From a virus, in the IMG/VR virus record IMGVR_UViG_3300025086_000131, positions 1-31,910 of that record: a stretch of DNA of 31,910 nt. One strand, written 5' to 3'. Below the pieces are notes generated by a model, which saw only the letters and a list, made by a program, of their open reading frames with translations, did not search any database and was not told the origin of the DNA. The translations under genes were made by a program, and so were the position numbers. Numbering within the stretch: position 1 is the stretch's first letter; each line of letters begins with the position of its first letter. This document shows positions 19,733-26,786 of the stretch, one piece after another.

Positions 19733-21667
19733 CTAATTTTTATAACCTTTTGTTGGTGTGTCTTTTGGTTTTATACCTACTATATTTGGTTCTTGACTTT
19801 TAGTTGGTGCCTTAATACCTTCTTTTGCCCTTTCACCTGCATAGGCCGGTTTTGCATTAGGACTATTTGGATCAATTCCATAATCACCTTTAAATATATA
19901 TGTTTTTCTGAGCCAGTAATGATGACAATTGGCTCCGCCTTTGTGAAAAAAGATATTATAGCTGCTTTCACCTTTTGCAGCTAATTCTTTATTTGCTGTG
20001 CTTTGTTTATCTAAATCTTCTTTACGATAGACTTTTTTAGCTTTAACCATTTTTTTACAAAATGCCCTTGTATTATTACTTACAATTAAAGGGGCGTATT
20101 GATAACGTACTAAAAACTTTCGACCTGTTTTTGTTTCACCATCTAAACCGCTTTTTGCTGTTGCTTTATTTGGCACAACCGAAGCTAAATCAATCATTTT
20201 ATCTAACGCTTCTTCTTGTTCATAATTAACTGGTCTTTCATCTACTAATTCGTAACCTTCGTTAAACAAACTTTCTTCATCTTTACCAATACCGTCTAAA
20301 GTAACAAACATATCATCATCATTAAACCCATCTTCTGATAAACAAAGATTATGTTTTTTACATGGCATAAACCAAATTTTACCATTATATTCGTGTTCGT
20401 GATAACCTTCACAACCAATATTTTTAGCCATTGCTTCAGCTTTTTCTTTTGTTGCATAAGCTAATCTATCATCTATAATTGCAAAATCTTTATCAATAAC
20501 TTCACTTTTTAAACTTGTTAAGCTTTCATCTTTAATACCCGTTTCTTCTTCACGTGCTTCGTCTGTTATTGCGTTATCTGTTTCAATGAATTCTAAAGGC
20601 TGTAACGTCTTAAAATAAAGTTTTAGACTAATACCATTAACTGCTAGTATATCGTCTATACAATCGACTAAAAGGTGTTGATATGGCTTTATTGTAATAT
20701 TATCAAAAAGCAAAGCAGCGGTTTTGATTTCATCCGCATTTGATCCCAAACCATTGTTTTCTGTTCTAATACCTAGTAGTAATGGACTGGTTACCCTATG
20801 GGCAACAATTAGTTTATTACTACATTCATTTGACAAATATTCATAATGTGCGGGGGCATCATTTAGGGGTATATCGTCAACCGTTGTTTTACTTTCAGCA
20901 TTATTATTAAATGCTATAATTACTTTTTCGCCACGTGATCCAGTAAGCTTATTCATTACGTCATTTTTGACTTGTAATTGTTGCTCCCTATCTGGTACAC
21001 CATTATTGAAGTTTACTATTTTGGTTCCCGAAAATCCTTGCTGTACATCATTAATTAAATAATCAGAAATCTCGGATTCTAATTCTGCAAAAGCTAAACC
21101 CCCAGCGTAATCAACCGGACAGTAATAATCATATCCAGAAACATATTTTTTACAAATTTTAATTTCTGGTTCTGTACCATTACCAAAACCAAATGATGCT
21201 ATCCTTTTTGGTTCGTCACTTGTTTTTAATTTTGACCAGTCATGAAAATAATAATATGCTTCAATTACACCGTCTTCATTACATTTTTCTGCCCTTAATG
21301 TTTGACGTGGAAAATGCTCGGCCTTTACTACTTGGCTATCTTTGTAAAGAATTTGAAAACTACCTTCACCCAATAGTTTTAAATCCAAAACAACTTTACG
21401 CAAACAATGGTCTGATAATATTGACCGCATTGCTGCATATTCATTTGGTTTTTTATTAGAATCTAAAGCGTCAATTCCTTTACCGTATATCATTTGTGAT
21501 ATTGATGATATAATACTATGGTTTGTTGTACTGTTTATATAAAGATCAATTAAGTATTGATAGTAATCATTATTATCCCCGTAATTAATCCATTCTTTTT
21601 TTGGGTCTTCTGTAATTTTTGGCCTATTGTAAGAAGCTAGGTTTACTATATGTAAATTGTCTTTCAT
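19733..21667 (-). CDS. Portal protein with C-terminal MuF-like extension
   Basis: The 644-aa product has portal features in residues 1-370. These include SIISSISQMIYGKGIDALDS, KVVLDLKLLGEGSFQILYKD, VKAEHFPRQTLRAEKCNEDG, and RVTSPLLLGIRTENNGLGSNADEIKTA cut by Gly turns. Portals form the 12-mer ring through which DNA enters. The extension (about 400-644) first has a His/Cys cluster (IGCEGYHEHEYNGKIWFMPC). It then has RKFLVRYQYAPLI, TRAFCKKMVKAKKVYRKEDL and FHKGGANCHHYWLRK, which resemble the minimal MuF-like domain of other phages. It overlaps the upstream 116-aa gene by 4 nt. The usual portal length is 400-500 aa, so the fusion is real added mass. Confidence 0.85.
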   Translation of the reverse strand: MKDNLHIVNLASYNRPKITEDPKKEWINYGDNNDYYQYLIDLYINSTTNHSIISSISQMIYGKGIDALDSNKKPNEYAAMRSILSDHCLRKVVLDLKLLGEGSFQILYKDSQVVKAEHFPRQTLRAEKCNEDGVIEAYYYFHDWSKLKTSDEPKRIASFGFGNGTEPEIKICKKYVSGYDYYCPVDYAGGLAFAELESEISDYLINDVQQGFSGTKIVNFNNGVPDREQQLQVKNDVMNKLTGSRGEKVIIAFNNNAESKTTVDDIPLNDAPAHYEYLSNECSNKLIVAHRVTSPLLLGIRTENNGLGSNADEIKTAALLFDNITIKPYQHLLVDCIDDILAVNGISLKLYFKTLQPLEFIETDNAITDEAREEETGIKDESLTSLKSEVIDKDFAIIDDRLAYATKEKAEAMAKNIGCEGYHEHEYNGKIWFMPCKKHNLCLSEDGFNDDDMFVTLDGIGKDEESLFNEGYELVDERPVNYEQEEALDKMIDLASVVPNKATAKSGLDGETKTGRKFLVRYQYAPLIVSNNTRAFCKKMVKAKKVYRKEDLDKQSTANKELAAKGESSYNIFFHKGGANCHHYWLRKTYIFKGDYGIDPNSPNAKPAYAGERAKEGIKAPTKSQEPNIVGIKPKDTPTKGYKN

Positions 21668-22014
21668 ATTGTTATATATTCGTTGTCAGATGCTTGTGGT
21701 GTATATTGACCATTGTTTACTGAATAGGTTGATAATGTTTGATTTGTGCAAAAAATACGATCTTTAAAAACAACACCCGCAACTGATATGCCAGTAATAA
21801 TTAAATTATAAAAAATGTTTTCTTTTAAATTTGTAAATGCTGCTGAATAACTATTATAATATAAAGTTTCAGTTATTGCAGTTGAATTAACATTATATAC
21901 TTCTGCGTTTGTTGTTTCGTTTATAATTTTAATATTGTAATTGTTTCCACTAACCCATCTTCTAGGAATAAATTTTAAAATTTGGGCGCTATTAGATTCT
22001 TGAAGTATTATCAT
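21664..22014 (-). CDS. Beta-rich neck/tail-associated protein
   Basis: This 116-aa product has no signal or membrane segment and a clear beta pattern (ILKFIPRRWVSGNNYNIKII, AFTNLKENIFYNLIITG). It ends with RIFCTNQTLSTYSVNNGQYT and NEYITI. I associate FCTNQ...YSVNN with small proteins near the portal gene in flavobacterial phages. It follows a terminator and overlaps the portal start. A neck or tail-completion role is likely but not proven. Confidence 0.6.
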   Translation of the reverse strand: MIILQESNSAQILKFIPRRWVSGNNYNIKIINETTNAEVYNVNSTAITETLYYNSYSAAFTNLKENIFYNLIITGISVAGVVFKDRIFCTNQTLSTYSVNNGQYTPQASDNEYITI

Positions 22015-22052
22015 ATCTATATAATAAAATAAGGTACTTTTTGTTAAGTATA

Positions 22053-22090
22053 AAGCAAAAAAAAGGGCTAACGTTTGTTAACCCCCTTTT
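22053..22090 (-). terminator. Rho-independent terminator after the tail tube gene
   Basis: On the minus strand AAAAGGG(GG)TTAAC (22090-22077) pairs with GTTAGCCCTTTT (22072-22061), about 12 bp with a GG bulge, loop AAAC, then T-rich sequence. It separates the tail tube gene from the portal genes and probably reduces their expression. Confidence 0.8.
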
Positions 22091-22107
22091 CAATGAAAAA
22101 AAACCAA

Positions 22108-22656
22108 TTAAGAATTAGTACCTTCTGTTACAGTTACCGTTGCTGTCATTCCCGCAAAAGCATTTGCTTCAGTTGCACCTTCTAAAAAGTTAGCTGGTAC
22201 TTGTTCCTGTGCGCTAAAAGTCAGCGTATATCCGCTCATATCAGCCATTCCGGATCCCGTAACTATCGAGCCTCCATTTACATCACACCCGTGTTCTGCC
22301 CCCATTAAAAAAGCATTACCATTATAATCTTGTACAATTATATGTGGACGACCATAAGACATTAATTTTAGTTCTTTATTATCTTGAACTGTTAACTTCT
22401 TTAATGTAAGATTTAAAGTTTGATCAAAAAACGTTGTACCGTTTTCTCTTGATGATGTAATAGCTTGTTCAAAGCTGCTATTACCCTTTAATTCATACTT
22501 AAATACTGTTACAGCACCTAGGCTATCTACAACGTCTGTATCTGTACTATCATACGATATTGTTATATCGCCAAAGTCGCATAGATACACTGCTTTAATG
22601 CCTCCAACCGAATCTTTACACGGTTCTTTTCTTCCTTTTGTTAAATCACATGCCAT
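22108..22656 (-). CDS. Putative major tail tube protein
   Basis: The 182-aa product starts MACDLTKGRKEPCKDSVGGI and continues KAVYLCDFGDITISYD. It then has alternating strands and ends with a Thr/Val-rich stretch. I associate MxCDLTxGRxxPCKxxxGGIKAVY with the tail tube protein of flavobacterial phages. Its gene is set between two terminators and follows the capsid gene, which fits a highly expressed subunit. The size suits a siphovirus tube protein. Confidence 0.65.
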   Translation of the reverse strand: MACDLTKGRKEPCKDSVGGIKAVYLCDFGDITISYDSTDTDVVDSLGAVTVFKYELKGNSSFEQAITSSRENGTTFFDQTLNLTLKKLTVQDNKELKLMSYGRPHIIVQDYNGNAFLMGAEHGCDVNGGSIVTGSGMADMSGYTLTFSAQEQVPANFLEGATEANAFAGMTATVTVTEGTNS

Positions 22657-22670
22657 CTGTATTTATTTTT

Positions 22671-22714
22671 AAATTAAAAAAGGGTAGGTCGGCACTTATT
22701 GGCTTACCCACCCT
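22671..22714 (-). terminator. Rho-independent terminator after the major capsid gene
   Basis: On the minus strand AGGGTGGGT (22714-22706) pairs with ACCTACCCT (22689-22681), 9 bp with one G-U, followed by six T. It lies between the capsid and tail tube genes and probably sets their ratio by partial read-through. Confidence 0.8.
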
Positions 22715-22735
22715 AATTTATTGGTTAATTATTTA

Positions 22736-23662
22736 TTAAGAGTAAAGAACAATATCAGAACCGATACCATATTGGATACCAGCACTAAATCTCATTACTA
22801 CTCTAACGTTTTGTGATCCATCAATATCAGCCATATCAATTACCTTAACTTCATTTTGATCGTTCATAAGTCCGCAACCAAAGAATAAATTTGATTTTTC
22901 AGCAGCTACCATTGTGTTATCAGCGAGACCATTTGCTACAACAACTTTTACACCATCAAAAGAAAGTGCACCACCGTTATACCATTGTGTTCCCTTGTTG
23001 TCAGTACCAGCAGCACCTAAATTGCTTGCAAATCCTCCCAATGCTCGTACATAAGCTCTTGCAACGTTTTGACTAACATAAATAAATAGATCTTCTGAAG
23101 TATAAAGGCTTGAACCTAAAGCATCAATTACAAGACCCATTTTATCTACAACATTTGCAGAAGTTACAGCTGCCCCAGCACCTACGTCTGTTACATCACC
23201 GTCTGCTAATAGTAAAGATTTAAATCCTGCAAACTCTCCATTATTTGCAGCAGTTCCATTCCATATATTTTGTTCTGTTTTTTGTGCTACTTTAGCAGAA
23301 ACGTGAGCAATTAAAAAATCCGCAAAACTTGAAGGTAAGCTATCAAAAGCTGAATAACCCATAGAAATTGCATCCCAATCAGATTGAAAGTCTTTTTTAC
23401 ATAATTGTAAATTTACTGATTGATATTCTGGTTGCAAAATTCGTTCAGTTAATGTTAAGGTTGAAGTTGGATCAAAATCGCACGATGCATCTTTTACAAG
23501 TCCATCAGTATTTACTTTTTTAATCACTTCTTTAAATTTGATATTTGGTTTGATTGTAATTAAACCATTATCTAAAGTTGAACCACTTAGCAAAGCTGCG
23601 GCTATAAATTGCCCTGATGCCTCTCCGGAATAAGTGGTTGTAATATTAGTTGTTGTTGCCAT
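22736..23662 (-). CDS. Major capsid protein
   Basis: The 308-aa product has an N-terminal flexible arm (TTTYSGEASGQFIAAALLSG). It continues with FKEVIKKVNTDG, QPEYQSVNLQLCKKDFQSDW and a FADFLIAHVSAKVAQKTEQN helix consistent with the HK97 fold spine. It ends RFSAGIQYGIGSDIVLYS, a typical final strand. The length suits an HK97-like capsid subunit. It follows scaffold and decoration-like genes and is followed by a terminator, as expected for the most abundant virion protein. Confidence 0.85.
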   Translation of the reverse strand: MATTTNITTTYSGEASGQFIAAALLSGSTLDNGLITIKPNIKFKEVIKKVNTDGLVKDASCDFDPTSTLTLTERILQPEYQSVNLQLCKKDFQSDWDAISMGYSAFDSLPSSFADFLIAHVSAKVAQKTEQNIWNGTAANNGEFAGFKSLLLADGDVTDVGAGAAVTSANVVDKMGLVIDALGSSLYTSEDLFIYVSQNVARAYVRALGGFASNLGAAGTDNKGTQWYNGGALSFDGVKVVVANGLADNTMVAAEKSNLFFGCGLMNDQNEVKVIDMADIDGSQNVRVVMRFSAGIQYGIGSDIVLYS

Positions 23663-23686
23663 TTTATATTTTTTATATATTAATTA

Positions 23687-24094
23687 TTATGATTCACTAG
23701 CCCATACACCGTCTCCACCAGTTAAATACCAGTCTGTAAGTGCTACCGCTTTAATTGAACACCAGTCTCCTTTATTTGCTGTTGCTTTTGTATTAATCCA
23801 GTCTTTATCATCTACGCCACCTGATTGAATTGCTGCTACGGTTCCGTGTATTGCATCTGTTGCTGCTGGACTTATTGTGATAATATTGTTTCCATCTGCT
23901 CCAGTATTTCTAAATGTAAATTCCATACCTATATTATTTGCTGTAATTGCAGGTAAAGTCATTACTTTAGCATCTGTTGCTATGTTAAATTCTTTACCAG
24001 CGTCATTTACACTAATATCTTGAGTTGTAGTCAAAGTTTCTTGCTTTGTTCTTGCTCTTAATACGTCATTACTTGTTGTGATTGTTGTTGACAT
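23687..24094 (-). CDS. Putative head decoration / fibre-like beta protein
   Basis: This 135-aa product is Thr/Ala/Asn-rich and beta-like, with DAKVMTLPAITANNIGMEFT and an NNIITISPA strand, then a WYLTGGDGVW end. The pattern resembles trimeric capsid decoration proteins and the C-terminal beta domain of this phage's own fibre (NFKQGQVITIYNLTGSQTIT). The position between scaffold and capsid genes favours decoration. No enzymatic motif is seen. Confidence 0.55.
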   Translation of the reverse strand: MSTTITTSNDVLRARTKQETLTTTQDISVNDAGKEFNIATDAKVMTLPAITANNIGMEFTFRNTGADGNNIITISPAATDAIHGTVAAIQSGGVDDKDWINTKATANKGDWCSIKAVALTDWYLTGGDGVWASES

Positions 24095-24114
24095 TTGTTA
24101 AAATTTATTTATTA

Positions 24115-24714
24115 TTATTTATTTGCTATTCTTGACATAACCCTATCTAAAGTTGTAGTCACTCTATTTTGACCGTGTAAATTTAAATTAGGTTTAGATT
24201 CACTTTCCGGGTTGTGTTTTACTTTTTCTACTTCGGCTAATTCTTCTTTTTCAGCATAAACAGTTTTAGTAGTTGTTTCTTCTGATTTAACCGGCGTTTC
24301 AATTTCTTCTGACATTTCTTCCTCTTTTGGTAAAATTGCCATTTTTATTTCTTCAACCATTTTTTTAACTTCTTCAAGTTCTTCTTTGGTTGCATAGTTT
24401 AATTCTTCTTCTTTTTCAGCTTCTACTTCTTCTTCTTTTGCTTCTTCTTCTTCAAGTTTACCAATTGATTTAATAATTCCTTCTTCTTCAACAATTAAAG
24501 ATTCACCATCAACTAATTTATATTCTCCAACTGGCAAAGCAACCTTTTCATCTTCTGTTACTATAAACACTTCTGAACCTTCTTTAAATTCTTCTGATTC
24601 AATAACAGCCCCATTTTCAAGTTCAGCTTGTGCTAATTGCACTTCTTTGTTTTCATCAGCTAATTCAACGCCAATTACTTCTTTTACTTTATTAATAATT
24701 TCTGTAGCTTTCAT
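24115..24714 (-). CDS. Capsid scaffold protein
   Basis: This 199-aa, very acidic product has a short beta part (EVFIVTEDEKVALPVGEYKL). A long Glu-rich helix follows (about residues 85-125), then a basic C-terminus ending VTTTLDRVMSRIANK. Scaffolds are typically helical with a basic capsid-binding tail, which fits. It lies before the capsid gene and downstream of the protease gene. The Glu/Lys repeats explain the low-complexity DNA at about 24370-24480. Confidence 0.7.
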   Translation of the reverse strand: MKATEIINKVKEVIGVELADENKEVQLAQAELENGAVIESEEFKEGSEVFIVTEDEKVALPVGEYKLVDGESLIVEEEGIIKSIGKLEEEEAKEEEVEAEKEEELNYATKEELEEVKKMVEEIKMAILPKEEEMSEEIETPVKSEETTTKTVYAEKEELAEVEKVKHNPESESKPNLNLHGQNRVTTTLDRVMSRIANK

Positions 24715-24784
24715 AAATTTTTGTTATATTATTGTAATAACCTTATTTATATAATTGATTTTAATACTTTTTGCTATATTTTTA

Positions 24785-25126
24785 TTAGTTAGCTGCTAAA
24801 CAAGCTGCACAATTATTATAAGAAGTAGCAGCACTCACTTCAAAATGCCCATTATTTCTAGTAGCTGTAATTGTATAACAATCTGTATGGTTATTATGTA
24901 CAAATGTTAAGTAATATATATCACCTACTGTTAAATTTATATCGTGCGTATGTATATGTTTAGTTCCTCCACTACAATTTGTTACAGTGTAAAATCTAGT
25001 AACAGAAGTTTTAGTTATGTTCCCAATGCCTTGTGCTTGTAAACTACCATCGCAACATTTTCTTGAATAGGTGCCGTCTGGACATAAGCAAGCTCGCCTA
25101 TCATTGTTAGGACTAGGTATTTTCAT
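24785..25126 (-). CDS. Cys-rich CLC-DGTYS protein, unknown function
   Basis: This 113-aa product has two Cys pairs near the start (RACLCPDGTYSRKCCDGSLQ; Cys at 13, 15, 24, 25) and more Cys and His later (TVTNCSGG, HNNHTDCYTI, NNCAACLAAN). The middle is beta-rich. I associate CLCxDGTYSxxCCDG...QGIG with head-region proteins of flavobacterial phages. It may be a disulfide- or metal-stabilised virion component. No signal peptide is visible. Confidence 0.6.
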   Translation of the reverse strand: MKIPSPNNDRRACLCPDGTYSRKCCDGSLQAQGIGNITKTSVTRFYTVTNCSGGTKHIHTHDINLTVGDIYYLTFVHNNHTDCYTITATRNNGHFEVSAATSYNNCAACLAAN

Positions 25127-25130
25127 ATTT

Positions 25131-26126
25131 TTATTTTATTGGTACACAATTAGGAACACGTCTGCCGTTTTTCATTTTAAATCCAATCATTTCGTAACCT
25201 GATGTACATGGCTTTTTTAAATCTTCTTCTAACATATCTAATTCTTTCAGTTTTGATCCTGCCCATCTTAAACCAGCCTTTCCTCCCCACAACAAATATG
25301 ATATAGTACCACACGCTTTTGTATTACTTTCATCGTAATATTCTTGCGCCCTGCTTAAATAGCTAAACATTCTTTTTATTGTTTCTACCGTAATTGGTTT
25401 TCCTTGTGCTAATTGTTGTGCTCTTACTTTTCCTACCTGTGTAGCACATTTATTATTATTTTTTTCGTTTAATTTAATACCTTTTTTAGCATTGTTTTTA
25501 ACCCCGCTCGGGTAATCACTATAAGATTTTAAATTTTTTTTTTCAAATAAGTTTTTTAATTTGTCAATTTTAGCTTGTGCTTCCTTTTCTAACTTATCTT
25601 CTACTGGTTCATTTGGTCTTTGTAATTTATCTGCAAAATATCCTTCAATACTAAATCCTTTAACTTCTCCAGACTTTACTTGTTGCCATACTTCATCATT
25701 ATTTACTTTCATTGACACCATCCACGTACCAATAGGTACATTTAAATCGTACATTCTACTTTTATCTTGTTCACTTTCTACTATCCAACTTTCAACGGCG
25801 GTTAAACCTTTTAGTTCTAACTGGTGTTCTAGTGTTGTATTGTTTTGATTGCCTTTTATAAAAAATAATTCGCTGGCTTTCCTTACAGTAGCTTGTGAAA
25901 AATATATATAATATTCTGATTCTTTTGATTGTCTATAAATAGGTTTGTTTGGAATTAAAGCAGCACCCATTAAAATACGTTTTTCTTTATCTACAGTTGC
26001 TAATTTAAATTCTTGATTTTTTAATGCTAAAAAATTAGATTCAATGGCCGGATTTTCAACTACTGAAATAGCATCTACTCCTGACACATCATCATCTTCA
26101 TCTATAAAAAGTTCTATAATATCCAT
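25131..26126 (-). CDS. XkdF-like prohead serine protease with extra C-terminal domains
   Basis: This 331-aa product has, in residues 40-165, the S78-type protease pattern. The pattern comprises LMGAALIPNKPIYR, TLEHQ with H101, AVESWIVES and GTWMVSMKV, with GFSIEG carrying S159. It would trim the scaffold or capsid during maturation. A second domain (about 195-300) contains KCATQVGKVRAQQLAQGKPI and TIKRMFSYLSRAQEYYDES, then GTISYLLWGGKAGLRW. I recognise it as a recurrent phage add-on. The end reads YEMIGFKMKNGRRVPNCVPI. It is far longer than a bare protease (about 180 aa). Confidence 0.8.
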   Translation of the reverse strand: MDIIELFIDEDDDVSGVDAISVVENPAIESNFLALKNQEFKLATVDKEKRILMGAALIPNKPIYRQSKESEYYIYFSQATVRKASELFFIKGNQNNTTLEHQLELKGLTAVESWIVESEQDKSRMYDLNVPIGTWMVSMKVNNDEVWQQVKSGEVKGFSIEGYFADKLQRPNEPVEDKLEKEAQAKIDKLKNLFEKKNLKSYSDYPSGVKNNAKKGIKLNEKNNNKCATQVGKVRAQQLAQGKPITVETIKRMFSYLSRAQEYYDESNTKACGTISYLLWGGKAGLRWAGSKLKELDMLEEDLKKPCTSGYEMIGFKMKNGRRVPNCVPIK

Positions 26127-26156
26127 ATTAATATAATAATTTAATTTGTTTTTGTT

Positions 26157-26504
26157 TTATTTTATTAATTTATTTAAAGCGTTTTGAACTTCATCTTTTG
26201 TTATATTTAATTTAAAAGATAAATCAGCAGTCCATTGATATTTCTGTTTTCCATCCACTAACAAGATAATAACTGGTACTGCTTTAATGCTTTTTTTAAT
26301 GTCGGGTGTTTGGCTTTCTAATAATGCAAAATCTTTTTTAATTTTTACGTTATTATAAAAAGCAGGTAAATAATCTAAATTAATGTCATTTTTTCTATTC
26401 CATTGTGCATTAATTTGTAATAACCTTATTTCAGATTGTAGCATACTAAAAGAACTTAATAATCCAATAATTAAAATTAAAAATAATAATATAAATTTTT
26501 TCAT
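26157..26504 (-). CDS. Membrane-anchored thioredoxin-like protein lacking the CXXC
   Basis: This 115-aa product has an N-terminal hydrophobic segment (FILLFLILIIGLLSSF), then RLLQINAQWNRKNDINLDYL. In a thioredoxin WCxxC would follow the strand, but here W35 is followed by N-R-K-N, with no Cys. The later VPVIILLVDGKQKYQW matches the cis-Pro and following strand of the Trx fold. It should therefore be a non-redox binding protein. It shares a TAATG overlap with the 92-aa gene. The role in the virion region is unknown. Confidence 0.6.
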   Translation of the reverse strand: MKKFILLFLILIIGLLSSFSMLQSEIRLLQINAQWNRKNDINLDYLPAFYNNVKIKKDFALLESQTPDIKKSIKAVPVIILLVDGKQKYQWTADLSFKLNITKDEVQNALNKLIK

Positions 26505-26782
26505 TAGTTCGTTTTTATTTTATACAATCGTTCTTCTATTTTATCTAATTTATCGCCGTTAGAATTTACTTTGTCTTCGGTATTTAATATAGACTTTCTA
26601 ATCATTTCATCCTTCATATCATACTCCATGCGTGATATTTCAGGCTCAGGTAAAAGCTTAGCTTCGTCAATTTCTGATTGTAAAGCAAACCACATACCTA
26701 TTAAAGTTGATAATCCAACCCCTATTGCTATTAAAGTTTTTATACTTATTTGAAACTTTGTTTCTTCGTTTAATTCTTTCAT
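26504..26782 (-). CDS. Small membrane protein with coiled coil
   Basis: This 92-aa product has one membrane segment (KTLIAIGVGLSTLIGMWFAL) near residues 15-34. An acidic coiled coil follows (EISRMEYDMKDEMIRKSILN and later NGDKLDKIEERLYKI). It lies just after the tape measure gene and overlaps the Trx-like gene. The family is not recognised. It may assist membrane insertion of tape measure or DNA, or act in lysis control. Confidence 0.6.
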   Translation of the reverse strand: MKELNEETKFQISIKTLIAIGVGLSTLIGMWFALQSEIDEAKLLPEPEISRMEYDMKDEMIRKSILNTEDKVNSNGDKLDKIEERLYKIKTN

Positions 26783-26786
26783 AATT

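Noticed and set aside
19780-19971. 63-codon minus-strand frame inside the portal gene
   Set aside because: It is fully nested in another frame of the portal extension, and its sequence is what the overlapping frame of that gene would give by chance.
24370-24480. Short tandem repeats of ttcttcttc type
   Set aside because: They are Glu/Lys codons of the acidic helix in the scaffold protein and not a separate repeat element.
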